From NCBI GenBank assembly GCA_963920665.1, contig OY987266.1, positions 13,831,001 through 13,895,000 on the forward strand: 64,000 nt of DNA, given 5' to 3'. A program made the position numbers and the translations under genes. How positions within the stretch are numbered: position 1 is the first letter of the stretch; the number at the start of each line of letters is the position of its first letter. The notes under the pieces were generated by a model. That model was given only the letters and a program-made list of their open reading frames with translations. It was not told where the DNA came from and made no database searches. Below, piece after piece: positions 1-14,400 of the stretch. Source of the DNA: Straminergon stramineum. Lineage: Eukaryota; Streptophyta; Bryopsida; Hypnales; Calliergonaceae.

Positions 1-3000
1 ACTGCACCTTTCGGACACACATCAATCAGGAATGACTCTATATGGATCACCAAAAGCACAACAAAGCCTGAACTATAAAGATGTATGTATAGATATATTA
101 ATAGATATAGCCTTGTGATAAATTTCAGGTGCAGAAATATCATTAACAATAAACGCAGTGGGACAGGAATTACTTGATACACGCACGACCCAAGCCCTGG
201 ATGCGCAAAAACAAGCGGGTGGTTGGTGGGCAGCGAGGATAATCCCGAGACCGAATAAATTCGTCTTTTAAAATGGATAAAGCAGTGAGAAACCGGCAAG
301 CTTTAATTGCATAATTGCAGCGTAATTCCTGAAACAAGAACACAACAGATGTCAAAACTCAGTAATCAATTCGACATCTTCGACACCTTCAGAAATAAAA
401 AACAAAAAGCTTGTGCAGATTCATTTGAGTATCGCTAGGAGTTCATTTAGAACACAATTCCAGAGCCACTGTAGCCCACGCTCGAATGCTTTTACAGTTT
501 TAGTTGGAAACAATGACATCTGAACGACACATCTACAAAAATGATGGACATAAATGAGAAGCAAAGACATGGTGCTTTCCATAACAACCTCTTTCATCAC
601 TTTTGGTGTGGGAAAAAGTAAATTACGCAACCAATATCACAGGCAAGGCCCTCAGATCTTAGAGGTCATTATACACACCTGAGTGAATTGTGGCCCTGCC
701 TGGGCTAGTTCGACTGCCAGCTCGGCACAAACTGTGGAGCCACTTGCTAAAGCGTCAAGAGTATGGGACGTCACACGCAAACTGTCATAGCTGTAACAAT
801 CCAGAAAAAGATGATACAACATCAATCCCTGAGACTTCCATAAGTAATACCAGTTGTAGAATAAGCAAGATGCCACGTATAGCAAGAAGGCAGACTTATC
901 TACCAATTCTTCCTTGATAAAACTGAAGTCCATGCAATTGTGAAAACATATACCTGGAGGTAAGCTGATACATAATCTCCACAAGGTCAAGTTTAGGTTC
1001 AAATGCTTTTTGCATAGTAGTCCAACCAACAACTAAAGGCTCTAACAGACCAACAAGTCGCGTTTTGATCTCCACTCCCTGCTTTTGCCTTGGATTGGGA
1101 TCATTTGTGCATGCCAGGAGCAGCCGATCATTTAAAGCTCCAACCAAAGCTGCAATTGTCATCCAACAGACATTTATGAGGGTTATGCAAACGAATTGTC
1201 AAGTGCAAGGTAAAGCAACAAACGACTCAAATCTAGATTCAAAATGTATGCCAATCCTTACTGCAATTTTCGCAAATTGGGAAAATGAATTGCTGATTGG
1301 AGCATTCCCAATACTCTGAAGTGCAACATCCAGAGCCGCAAGCATATGACACACTTACCAGCATTCGGAGTTCCAATTCGTGCTAGAGGCCGAGCAACCC
1401 CATCCCAGCCGAGTAACATTACAGATGTGGCTGTTGAATATAACAACGACGGGCCTACCCACATAAGTGATCTGAAGTGCATAGAAGTCAAGGACAATGA
1501 TCAAAAATCACAAAATTTTCAGAAAGGGAGCATCCCCCATGAAGTCTGGAAGTTCTGTGATGATGTCCACTGATAACTCGAAGCTGAAGAAAGCCAGAGG
1601 ATGCATAGTTCTTAACAAAAACACAAGAAAATAATACACCATAGTTAATAGAATGAGGATATTGGAGGATAGCCTTTGTCAGCTGTAGCAGACGTGCTTG
1701 CAAGTATGCTCAGACTTGCTGATGCAATTAGGACACGCTGTGTAGTTAATATACCAGCAACTTGTCCACTCAAAGTTTCTTGCCATTGCACCTGAGGAGC
1801 ACATCAATCATTCTTTAAACACGACTTTTCGCAAACAACGATTGTCACATTGAGAATGTAGTCAGAATGTTCAAAAGGAAGGAGATCGCTAGATGATTTC
1901 TAGAGCATGAAATTTCAATCAAGACATAATTAGGTGGGGAAGAATAGGAGAAATAATATTTCACGGCAGTGGAAAGCTGTCTTGAGTGTGCCACAAAAAA
2001 AATTTACCTCTATAGTAAAGATACAAGTTAATGCACCTCAATAATAATAAGAAAATTATGAGGAAGTTACTATAGATGTAATCATTCAAAGCATTATCAG
2101 GGTAACGGTATTCTTACCTCAAGAACAACTTCAAAGGGCTGAAGCTGTATAAGCTTTCCAAGTTCCGGGCTTGTGGAGACAAGAAGCTCGCCCGTGGTAG
2201 TATAGGCACCCGGATACACTTTTCCAAGCCCAATATGGCTCTCTGGGCAAGCGTAGAGCAAGGTTGCTTCTGCAAACATTACATAATGCAACTGCTGAGA
2301 CATCACCACATATAATATGCACAGCCAGACCATGTCACGGCATCGTCAAAACGAATATCAGAGTAACCACAACTATTCTATGATAGAATATAGAAGAATA
2401 AAACGCTATTTCATATTTCAATTTATAATAAGGAAAAAAACTCGAGAGGGTAGTATGAAAGTTAAGAAGCAGTACATTACGTCCGGTCTCTCGATAGTTC
2501 TCAACTTCAATAAATGCAACTAAGAAACTTTCCATGTAGAACTTTGTATTCAACCAAAAAGAACAGAAACTCACCTAAAGGACAAGAGAATATCCGCTGC
2601 ACTGGAGTGTCGAATGCAAACTGTATGGGAACATGAGAGCCTTTCTTATCCAGAGGTCTCTTAGTAGAAGCTTCAGAAAAATCGTTTTCATCCAGTGCAC
2701 CATCTGGACCTCTACTGTCTGCCGCTTCAGGTACTGGATCTGTTAAAGTGGCAAGATTTGTTTCCTCTTCCATGGAGTATAGAACAAGTCCAACTCCATC
2801 ATCGTCAAGAATCGCATATTGGTTCTGGGTAGGACCAATGAATGCACCATCACTGCCTGCAATCATAAAAGACTTGTAATGAAAATCACATGGGTGATAA
2901 AGTCAGATGTACTGTAACATAATATTTCACATCCATGAAACCTATTTAAAAACATACATGACCACGGCTGATGCAGCATCATGGCTAAAATAAGCGTAGT

Positions 3001-6000
3001 ATCAGGCAGCCTACATGATAATTCCAAGTAGCATTTGATAATTAAAGATACTACAACCATGACACTTGCTTTAAAGATGAAAAAGCGGACCTATCAAGAT
3101 GAGCTTAGGAAAGTGAACACACCAGAAATGAAAACTCAAATACAACAGACAATTTTGCGGTAAACTCTTGCAAGTTCCACTTCGTAACTGATAAGAACAG
3201 ATACTACATGCTTTCGCCTGTTTCTGGAAAGGTTCAAGGCTGCATGCTAACTCTGTTAAGCATGGACAGGTTTTAGTATTATAACAAACTAAAAGGATCA
3301 TCTTAATTACAGATAGTTTCTTACGTTTTACTTCTCATGATTAAGGTTGAGAATGGCTTCTTCAATAATATTGAGGATTTTGACATCCCAGGAATATCAG
3401 CCAACGCCTTAAACAAAGTTGACAAACCTGTAATAGTGTTCACTCGATCTTTTGCTGTCTGAACACCTAGATTGTCCCGATAGACAACTACCTCGCTTGT
3501 AGCACCCCGGCATTCAAAGAATATAAGAAACATATGTTGTTTGCTGCTACAAACCATCCTTTTGGGAGTCCTCTCATTCCCCCCCAGAGCCTGCCAAGAA
3601 TAGTCTTGAATTATTATTTTACACATAGCACAGCTGTATCAATCACACAAAGAACTTCCATTCACACTCTATCAACTCGAAAAGAGCCATAAAACAAACG
3701 AAATGTGCTGCAACAGAAACAGTGGTCCACCAAAAATTGCAACATGAAACCCTCTGTTTCATTAATTTTCAGAAAGACTTAAAAGAACTTCCTGCTAAGC
3801 TGAATACGAACCGTGGGAGACAGCTTCTTATAGATGTTGTAATCCCCCGATGCAAGGTTGTACGCTGTTAAATTGCATCCATCCATGAAAAAGGCTCTCA
3901 CAGGGTAATTGAAAATTCGGTTCTCACTGTTGTAAAATCTCATTCCCTGCTGGAAAGCCTGCGTTTTACCAGCACAGGCATGAAAAGATAACCACGTAAA
4001 CGAACAGCGAAAAGCTTAAATCAGAACTAAAGGAAGTCAAACAGAGCTCTGAAACAACATGCATACAGTATACTTCCAAGGACGATAATAGAAACAATTT
4101 CGGTGATCAAAGAATTCACCAATTGAAGACCATGGATTCACGGGATTAAATGACCATTTTGATTTATTATACTGTTAACGTAAAATTTCAATGTATAATT
4201 ATATCCCTGCACTTTATAGTCAACAACATCGGAAGTATTGGCTTGGAAAATGTTTTTGGACAAAAAACTATCTCCATATCAACTCTTGAAAAGTTGCAAA
4301 GAAAATATGAGATCAAATATTGACTTTTTGTTTTTTTAAGAATTAAATTCCAGGAGTAACAATCAGAAAGACAAACATCACATTCAGAATCTCACCAGAA
4401 AAATGCAATTCGTATTAAGTTCTGTGACGAGATGGAACTCCCATGTCTAAAAAACTCAACTACTGTGTATTTTACCTGGCAGACAGGCATGTCACGCAAG
4501 GGATGTCCAGGGTCCGCGACTGTCATTAGCGGAAGAGACAAAATTGGTCCACTTTTAGCTAGCCCTTCTGTGCCATTCTGTTGAGAAGATAACCCGATCA
4601 TATAAAACACTCAACGTAAGCCTAAAACCAACAATGAGAGAATCACTCCAAGCTTTCAAAGAATGACAGCTCCTAGGGTTTCAATATAGAAGAGGAACAA
4701 CCTTATATGCAGGACCTGACCCCATCAGACATGCCAATGCGAGAGTAATGCGAACACAAACTCGCATGAACCTGACGTGCATTATTGAGAACCATAAAGA
4801 AATCTGCTACGGTATTTTGGCAGACCATTAACAGGAGAGTGCAACACAGAGGAGACCATAATTAAGACCAAAAAAAATTCTGACTCACAATTTCACCCTC
4901 CAAATTACAGTCAACAATTAGGATGATTTCAAGAACCTCTTACCCCATAAAGAAAAGCCTTTCTTGCAAGGTCTGATATTGTCAACTGACCTCTGCACCC
5001 ATAAAATGTAAATTCGTGAGCAGAGAGGGATCTTATATTTCGCGAATGATCCCTTAACCTGCAAATATCCATTGACCACTCGAACTTGACTGAAAAAAAT
5101 TGCTCAACAAAATGCTGAATGCTTACGCTGCTTGTGATTTGGCATATTGTAGCTGCACCTGGTGATCAGGTAAGATGCCAGTAGATCCGAGGACCGCCAG
5201 CTTCTCCTTCAAAACAGAACCTTCACAGAGAGATCAAAAGCTCTAGCATAAGACATGAGAAGTCGAACCAAAATACATATGCTACTCCTTATAGGCCAAT
5301 AACCTTTCACTACCAGCTTAATCTTAGCCCACAATTGAAGTAGGCGTGACAGGTAAATACTTGGAGATCCTCGAGCAGCCTGAAGCACGGAGAAAAGCTG
5401 TCTTCTTGACTCCCGAGATACACCACCTCCTCTTCTCCTCGTCTCCTCAGCGCTGACAACAACATTCTGAAAAGAGATGAACACTCCATAAGGCAACTGA
5501 CGGACAATTCACTAGTCATCTAGTAACATGAGACAACAATCATATAGATCAACAATTTTTTCTAAGATTCGCAATTATAAATTGAAATCCCAAAATTTGT
5601 CATGATTTACCGCAAAAAGGAGTGATGCGAGATTCAACTTGGGATGAACAAGGACATCAATAATTCTGGGAAGTGGATACACAATACCCCCTCCACTCTG
5701 GCTTAGGATTGTGCTAAGATCCAATGGGTCCACTCCTGCATGATATTCACCCATATCAATAAATGCATACATGTATGAATGGATTCAACTACTATTATAA
5801 TGGACGGCAACTCTCAATGAAATATCCTAATTCTACATGGTTTCAATAACACACATTCCAATTAAATACACGTCCTCGGTGCAATGTTAAAAATCTGCAA
5901 ACATTTTGTCAAGTAAGATGAAATTGAAGTAATTGAATTAGTGGTTTAACATTATTGATGACCATAGAGATTCAGAACATCACTCTTTCTCGGCACATCG

Positions 6001-8986
6001 AAGGCCTCAGAACTAAATACATAATACGTTACCTGCAGGTTCCAGAAAGTTAGCACGCATATGGGGCTTATTGGGATCTTGGTTCACACGAACTCGCCAA
6101 ACTTGAACAGTTCCTTCCTTCGTAAGTGTAACCAACATGTTAAGCATTGAAAGCCAGGAGACTGAAACGATCGGAGATGTGCCTGTTGAGATACTGTCCA
6201 ATGCCCGGATAATGGTTACAAAACCTTCAGTCGAATTTCAAGAACTTTAACAACAACCTCTACGATAAAGTTTCACTTAGTTACTATGTTGCACGACGTG
6301 AAAATCTCTTGGAAAATATTATGAAACCAAAGTTAAAATACAAGAGAACATAAAGTGCAGTGAATTAGACTCTAAAGCCTTAAAAGCGACTCTGGGGCAA
6401 CAAACTTCAGTCAACCCTTACATGCCAATCAAGTTTGGACGACTTGGAACCGAAACGTCCCAAGCCAAAAGAGTTCCACATCGATCACCAACAAAGACCC
6501 ATTCTAATGTTGGATGGAAGGCAAACGCTCCTGCACCAGCTAGCTTTACAGTCGGCTCAACTACATCACCAACAATGGAACTCGTTATAAACGAAGAACT
6601 GGGTACATCAGAATTAAGTGAAAAACAGTAGTATTGCTTTCACTGACAACGAAGCGTGCCTCAAATGCTGATCTCTCGAACCCATCCACACACCTACCTA
6701 AGCAGAAAATAGAACAATTGTACAAAAGACTTCAAAATTTTGCTACTTAGATCTATTACGACCACCAAGCTATTGATCCAGGTAATGTGAACAATCGGAG
6801 ATGTCTGGAACTTACTTTGCATGGTATACAGGACAGCAAAATTCTGAATGTTGTAGGCTCGTATTACTCCCTCCAAGTATGCCACATACTGGAATTCAAA
6901 TTTGTGCAGAAGAATCAGCCAATTGTCAAACTGACTACAACATGAGTTTAAGACCGAGTTGAAATAGACGTGACCAAAATAAACTGAGGTTATGAATAAC
7001 CGAAAGAGGAGATACCAGTACTGGATGTCGAGGGTGACAAGCAAGCTGCGTTATAGGCTTCTTCAAGTCCATCTTTACTTTAGTGGCAGTCTTCACGCCT
7101 TCAACCGTGCCAACAACTATTACACCCAAGCCCATCAAACAATAAGCTTCATAGAAAATTCAGCAACATCAATAGAACGGTCTCTTCCACGCGCAAACGA
7201 CTTTCCTGCTAATACGTAACAAATACATATAAAGCACCCAAACAGGATAAACTCGATTGTGATATTTCTCTAGTTCAGACATCATACTCAACTTTAAGAT
7301 ACAGATTCCACAGTTCAAAAATAAATAATGAATTCTTGGTATGAGCACTTGTAGAGAACAGGTAATGTTACCATTGACACTCAATCGACGATGAGCAGCA
7401 AAGAAGATCCAAGGCTTGAGAGGTGTAAGTGCTGTATGAACTTCAACGCTGCCTCCGCCAGCGTTTTCAGATTTCCTATCTGCTGGGGAATAAAGTACAC
7501 ATGTGTGTTCTGTGTCCAAATCCCACGACCTGATAGTCCAATCCTGCGTCAACAAGCAATTTCACCAAAGTGCCATTCAGAATTCATTGAAGTCATCATG
7601 TCTTAAGCCGAGTATCATTCACGTGAAAATGCACTGAAGAATTCAAAAACAATAGGAACAACCACTTGCCAACCAAGCCTACAACGATTTTCCCGCGCCA
7701 ACTCACCTCAAGTACAGCAACAATGACATGACCTCCAGCTGGGCTATAAGACATGCGGACCACCGTTGCCCCTATATCTATGCTAGAGAGCTTGCATCCT
7801 GTCAGTGCATCAAACTCTGCAAAGCAGACAATATCATTTCCAATAGACGTTAGCATTTCGATGATTGCAGTTAAAGACGTAAGCCATAATTTTAAGGAAT
7901 AGATATCTCTATTAGAAAAGATTCAACAGCTGCCATCGAGAAAAATCATACAAGAACAGAACCAAATATTACACTATGTGACCTAATGAATTTGTATCGC
8001 TCCAAGTTCCAAAGAGCAATGCTAATACATACAACAAATGTCATTCAAACGTATTTTTAACACAAAGCATTAGAATCGACACTCTAAAATGGACATTCAA
8101 CCCGTGTGAATAAGAAAAATTAGCACTGTTAGCGTACTATTATCGTGATGTTAGCATTCACGAAAAAGAAAATTTGACCAAAATGGACATGCAGGCAGCT
8201 CTTGTCCAGCGGTTTTTTCTAGAAAACAGTAATCCCTTCCCTGTCCTCAATTCATTGAAGAATGTTACGAGGGACGCCACAGTAGAGGTCGTTTTTGTGG
8301 GATGCGGCGCAATTTCGTGAGAACAAGAACGCTGCTCTTGTCACCCGTTCGTCAGTACAATCTACAACGCTCCGGCTTGCAATTCGGGCAGAACCTACGA
8401 ATCACTATTTTCTCAAATACACCTCAAACAGAGGGTCTGTTCTAGCCTCTCAGAGCTTTCACTTGTAACCGCACGCCCTCATGCCAATCGCAAAGATTGA
8501 GCTCACGCGATATTACACCCGCTCTTACCTTCCAATCATGAAACTGGAAAACTGAAAATCCGGTGCCAGTTCCTCGCAAAAACTAGCATTACCGAATTGA
8601 ATCGGTCCTTTCCCTATACGTCCATTCTCGCTATTATAAATAATCAGCTATCCACACAACAGTACAATTTTACGAACCCTGATGATCGGCTCCTAAAAGG
8701 ACTCTGGATTCGAAGTTATTCCAATGCGGGTTACTTAAAATACAATGCAGAGCGGTCGGCCCTTTTCCAACCCGCCATAGCTCCAACAAAACGATTCGCA
8801 AGGCTAAAACTTGCAAGAGGCAGAGAGATAGGGTTCCCAAAAAATCTCACCTACGATATTTCTCCCCACGGCCACAGCAATCAACGCCTGCGAGTGATGA
8901 AACGCTGCGACATGAGGCTGCACAGCGGGGGCACCGGATCGCACGGGCTGCAGGTCTAGGTGATGCGTCGCCGTCCACTTCATCAT
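1..8986 (-). CDS. TWD40-1: TWD40-1-like subunit of the TSET/TPLATE complex (5' part, runs off left edge)
   Basis: Encodes the N-terminal ~960 residues of the plant TSET/TPLATE-complex subunit TWD40-1, a plasma-membrane coat component acting in clathrin-mediated endocytosis. Exons (minus strand): 8986-8851, 7816-7707, 7543-7372, 7116-7016, 6888-6816, 6560-6422, 6193-6033, 5735-5611, 5466-5361, 5220-5127, 5058-4944, 4577-4476, 3958-3812, 3590-3428, 2856-2575, 2269-2118, 1791-1663, 1476-1359, 1149-954, 790-679, 328-174; all phases join. The protein starts MMKWTATHHLDL and carries WD-type propeller strands such as EFDALTGCK, VEWIF-like FAFHPTLEWVFVGDR and WVGPSLLYSTATSV; the last exons (YAIKACRF, FIRSRDYPRCPPT) enter the helical solenoid. 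Arabidopsis TWD40-1 is about 1,600 residues, so roughly 40% lies beyond base 1. Exon 11 could start at 4992 instead of 5058 (same frame, 22 residues fewer). The intron between exons 17 and 18 is AT-AC. Family identity is secure from remembered homologue sequence. Confidence 0.93.
1477..1662 (-). other. U12-type AT-AC intron in TWD40-1
   Basis: 186-nt intron between exons 17 and 18. No GT donor exists between the conserved coding text and the first in-frame stop, but the minus strand reads CCA/ATATCCTCA, a near match to the U12 donor ATATCCTT. The intron ends GCAC/TTC, with TGTCCTTGAC upstream, close to the U12 branch consensus TTCCTTRAY; the branch A (1488) is 11 nt from the junction. Joining here gives DKGYPP-FRSLMWVG, which lines up without gaps with the family sequence DRGLPS-FRSLLWVG. 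The splice is phase 0 after residue ~769. Confidence 0.85.
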
Positions 8987-11405
8987 GCCTCCACCGAGGC
9001 CTTCTCGTCCCACCATGAGCTCCCGCTTCGCAGATCGAATCCAATGTAACCCTAAGGTCTCTCAATCTCACATTATTCGCAACAAAAAGCAAAATCAACG
9101 AAGGAGAAAGTCCGAAGTGAGTGATCCCAACGGGAACTCCTCGCTACCTCGCGAAAATGGCTAATCCTGTCGAATCGGGAGTAGACCGAGCTGCTTTCTT
9201 CAGGTGTCTCGATTCGACAATCCGCTTTCGACCTCAGAGAACTCTCGCGATGGATTGCAAGGCAGCGATGGGAGAGAACCCGGAGGTGGATCTCAGAAAT
9301 CTGAGGCACAAATGCAAACCTCGAAGGCTCGAAGTGTCGCAGCAGGACCACGACGAGGACTGCTCGCCAGCAATGATGAAGGTCTGGTCAGGTGTGAACG
9401 CGCCAATAGGTCTGTTCCGACTACTTACTGCACTAAGGGCCAACTTGTATTAGGGTCCAATTGTTGGCCCGATTTCAAAACCACCGAAATCAGTCAATAG
9501 GAGTGCCTACATTGTTAAATTGTCCCCATCAATCGGCCACTAAATTGAAGTTGCTCTAAGTTAATATGTCCTATAAGTGCATTGTGAAACTAATTTTTCA
9601 GTCACACTATTTATAAAATAGTTAAATTAGAGGGGACTCAAATATTACTATATTATATTAGTTTCCATATAAATATATTCTCTCAATCTCAAAATAAATC
9701 CAAGATTTTCAAATATACTTGTCTCAAATTAAATTTGAAATTGTTTCTCCACAACTTGATGGACAACAACTAAAGCTAGTTCAATCACCCTAAAGCAAAA
9801 GCATCCATTGATACCATGCTCCAAAGACTACATAGCAATTCAATCCTTGTAAAGCTAGGGAATTAAAATGCAACTTCTAACCAACCAAAGGCAAAGAATT
9901 CAACCCATAACTATACAAAAACCACTATTAACAAATCTCTTGTTGAGGATTTCCTAGAGTTGAATCACAAGAGATTGTCAAAGTTGAATATAGAGGAAAT
10001 TAATAAGTTAGATGACATTGCACCAACGTTGCTCAAAAAATGATCAAAATTAATTCCCTTGGAGTAGTTCTCCAAAGGACAAAATTTTTATCAATTTCAT
10101 CACTTGTTTTCCATATGCATTGTTTTCCTATTGACTTCCATTATTTCACACCTAATTTGTGGGGTTTACTAGAAGTTATAGGATTTATACAATCTTTTGA
10201 AAATAGGAGTATCTCACATATTAATTTGGCCATTTCTAAGAAAACTCAAATTTATTTTGAGATAGAGGGAGTATTTTTTAGTAGACACCCATTTTTTATT
10301 GTCAATAATAGGATTATGTAGTGTCTAGCTAAAATCAACCAAACATTATCCAAAGTAGTGACCAATTTCAACTAATTATTATTATCTATAGGTATCCATA
10401 TACTACTTCTCTGAATATTATGTTTGCTTGTTATTCATTCAAAACTAGGAGATAATTTCAAGTACAATTATCTTAATCTAAAATGAAAAAATATACATAA
10501 AAATCTTAACTTGCACTTTTCTCACCCCCTAATGATTTTAGAAATAAAGGATATCTATTTTCAAGATACCATATCTAAAATATTATCATATATTATATGA
10601 ACAAAGATAAAAATATATATAAAAATATTGTCTTACAAATCAGCAAATTATTTTTAGAGAGTCCTCAATTATATGTTTTATCTTTTTGCAAGCCTATTCC
10701 AAATTCCTTGTTATGATCACAGGAACAATAATAATGCGCATGTTGCTAAGTAACTATTTAATTTATCTTAAAAATTGAGTTCATTATATTATAATATTTT
10801 CATTTAAACCCCCAAAAAATCACTCAAATTCAAATGTTTTGATCTTCATTAATTTGTAAGGTCATGTATACAGTTTTTCCCACGAAAAATCATTGGCAAT
10901 TTTCATATATCGGTTCTGATGATTCAACTCCCAGAGTATTATGCAGGAATCTACCAATGTTGGATTGGTAAGGCTTCAAATAATGACTTTCCGTAAGAAT
11001 TTGTAATTAGACAACCGAAGCTAAAATGTTCATGACTTAAACATATCAGTCCCGACTTAGTGTAACGCACTTCAGTATTCTTCCAGAAATTTACGAAAAC
11101 TGTAGAATGAAAATTCTACGAATCTTGTTTACATATCTTCATTTTCCATAGATGAGAACCATGGGAGAGCTACCGTGACAGTTTTTGCTTCTCCGGCGCG
11201 TCGCTGCTACGCCGATTGAGTTGCAACGATCGAGGCGAGAGTTGATTGTTGCGAGTTTTGTTGTTGTTTCTTCAAAATTTTGGAGCTCTGGAATAACCCC
11301 AGTATTCTTGGGTGTGACTGTATGCGAGTTTTTTCAATCGGCTTGGCTGTTTGTTTGGTGATATTCCCCTGTTTTTAAGCTTTGGAGGTCTTCTGCGAGT
11401 CTGCC
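8987..11405. other. Intergenic region between divergent TWD40-1 and API5 genes
   Basis: The two genes diverge, so this 2.4 kb holds both promoters. 8987-9480 is relatively GC-rich and contains overlapping open frames on both strands (for example 9121-9453 plus, 110 codons) that resemble no family I know; 5' UTR of TWD40-1 is the simplest reading. 9500-11150 is AT-rich with no gene. A telo-box-like CCCTAA lies near 9049. Confidence 0.6.
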
Positions 11406-14400
11406 ATGGCTGCTCCCGCGTTGGACGACGCCTCGGCTGCGATTGAGCAGCTGTATCAGTTCGGCGAACGATTGAACGAGTCGAAGGAGAAGTCCGAAGT
11501 GCGTTTGCATTGATTTTGCAGTTATTTTTGGACTAATCCTTCGAGGCGGTAGTTTTCAGTTGAAGTTGTTGAAGAATTATTTGTTCTACCATTATTAAGA
11601 AATACAATTTGTGGTTTTGTTTGAACTTATGGCTCTGTCGTGATCAGAACGAGGCGGACTACTTGGGGATTATCGCTGCAGCCAAGGGAAGCGCGAAATC
11701 GAAGCAGCTGACTGCGCAGCTCATCCCTCGTTTTTTCAAGTATTTTCCGAGTCTGTCCTCCGATGCTATCAATGCGCAGCTGGATTTGTGCGAGGAAGAG
11801 GAGCTTGGGGTCAGTTGGTTATCTTCTTCACTTCCTGTTGCTTTTTTAGGGTGGTTTTCCTAAACCCTAGTTCGACGAAGTGTTTGAGCATTGGAAACCT
11901 AGTTTTTTCTAGTAGAAATCGTTGGACACGGAATCGTTTATGGCTCCTGACTGGTACAATACTATTGTTAGCAATGCGCATGTCAAGAACTCACGGCTGT
12001 CGCTCCGAACGGTACGGTCAAGTCGCCCAAGAAACCTCATCGCATTGTTTGGGTTTAAGTTCAAAAACGCAGCGAGAATTTAAATCGTATTCTGAAGTCT
12101 TTGAACGAACATGGTTTTTTAACTGAATTATCTCTCGTCATTTTTTGAGGTTAGGGTTAGTAGTTCAGCAATTTGGTTGTTAATCTATTTGGATGAACTT
12201 GGCTCGAACCGACAGACAAGTCTTCATGCATTTACACTAGAACCCGAGCTGCGTCGCGCAATTATTTCGCTGACACTTTCTTCTTTGGTTTCGTGGTTTC
12301 GTTTTAGTTGGAAATGGTACAAAGCACTGAGCTTGTGATTGTTGGTGCATTGGTAGATTCGGGTGCAGGCGATTAGAGGATTGCCACAACTATGCAAGGA
12401 TACACCTGAGCATTTGCCTAAGATTGCAGACGTATTGGGACAACTCCTTCTAGCAGGTACGGGGGTAACTGTCTTGCCCCGTGTCTACGCGTATATATGC
12501 ACATTTTGGCGTAAAGCTAGACTTAGGAAACAGACTAGCGTAATTAAGTACTGCTTGAAACACTCATTTTCTTAATGCCACGTTGCACCAGAAGAAGCGT
12601 TGGAGCGAGATGCTGCTTCGAAGGCATTGATGTCATTGCTACGTCAGGACGCGAAAGGTAGCTAGAATTCAAACTTCGCTCCTTCTCAAAATTATTGTAC
12701 AGATGTTGAAACTCCAGGACGCTTTATTTTCGTGCGGGAGAATTACTTTTTTACTTAGTGGAATTTCCATTTTATTTAGATTAAATCTTCTTTCTTGCGT
12801 AGATTTCATGAAAGAAGCTCCGATGACGATGTAATAATTTTGTTTGATTACATTATTGCATTGGTTTAAACATGAATTGATCGGTTCGTATGACTTGCAG
12901 GCTCATTGACTGCTCTATTCAAGCACATCGAAAATTCTGATGAAAACCTACGAGATAAAGTTCTGACCTTCGTAAAAGAGAGAGTACGCTCCTGTTTTAC
13001 CTTTTGTCTATTAGCTCGATTGTTTTGATGAGAAGCTCATGCATGATGATGATTTTGGTTGAATTCATTGTGTTTTTGAGTTTCAGAGCACCGTAATAGC
13101 GCTCTCTCAATTTTATTTGATCCTTTCTCCTATGCTGTCATTTCCATCTGACCTTTTTGACCTATTTGTTATGCTCTCCTTTCAGGTGTTCCCAATCAAG
13201 AAGGAGGTTTTACATCCCCAGGATGAAATGGAACGGCACATCACTGATCTCATAAAAAAGGTCTTTTAGCTGTCTTCAAAGTCCTTGTGCTACTTATTTC
13301 CATGGTATTCTTGTCATTGAGGACCATCGTATTGACTGTAACTTTTGACTTGTAATCGGGACTAGGGACAACATTGATGCATCTCTCAGAGCCTTGATGC
13401 TTAGGAATATGCACGCTATTAACAACTGATCTACGATCCAGTGAACAATATTTTACGATTGACCGTTTAGTGTATCATGCTCTGTGAAATGCACGGTTGG
13501 TGCAGAGTTTGCAACTGAGGCCAGTGGTGATGCAGTGTCTTCAAGATGTGACAGGAGCGGAGTTCAAGATGTTCATGGACTTTCTCAAGAGCCTAGCCCT
13601 TTTTGGCCCCAATGCCCAGGCGGAGCAGGTTCAAGAGCTCTTGGAGATCGTTGAGGGTCAAGCTGATTTGGATGCTGTCTTCAATGTGTGTATTTCCTTA
13701 CCTGTGTATTCTTAACCATTTCTCAGTCAAGAAGCTCAGTCATTTCCAAAGACGCTCTTTATTGTGTAATGACAGTTGGGTGACATGTTTGGTTTCTCAA
13801 GGCTCGTGAATTGTTCTGTAATTATGCAGAAGTAGGTTAAATGAGTCTTTTATGCTGTTTTACTCTGGATTTCAAGTCAATTTCGCTCAGGACTGTAATC
13901 ACTTTATTAATTTTGAACCGGGCTTAACCATACCAGATTTGATATTTGGCTTCACTAAAATTAAGTTCCGGTGAGATCGTAGGCCATTTTATCAGTGCCC
14001 ACAAGAATGGCCCTTTTTGATTTCATGGTGGAAGTTAACCACCAGCATGTGATGGGTGGTTTTGGGTGTCTGTAGATAACTGATACTGACCACATTGATC
14101 GCTTGATGTCGTGCCTAAATATGGCTCTTCCTTTCTATGCTGTAAGTTTCTGCAACTCTAGTACTTGCTTCTGCGCAGATTGCTCGTGAATCATTCATCA
14201 TTGAAAGTAATGAGTGAGCTGTTGGATTGTGTAAATTTCTGGAATCTGCGAGTGAGACCTGTTTTCTTGGATGCTGCAATTGGAGTTCTTGTGGTCTCTT
14301 TTTTTGGACAGATACTGCAAGGTGTTATGAGTTGCATTTTGTTATATTTTCTCTATTGTTCTGTTTTTCCAATGTTCGATTGTGGATATCAAATACTCGG

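Noticed and set aside
9121..9453. 110-codon open frame between TWD40-1 and API5
   Set aside because: Overlaps an equally long antisense frame, has no family resemblance and lies where 5' UTR and promoter are expected.
13506..13535. Longer exon 7 of API5
   Set aside because: Would add ten residues absent from homologues; the acceptor at 13535/13536 gives a gap-free match.
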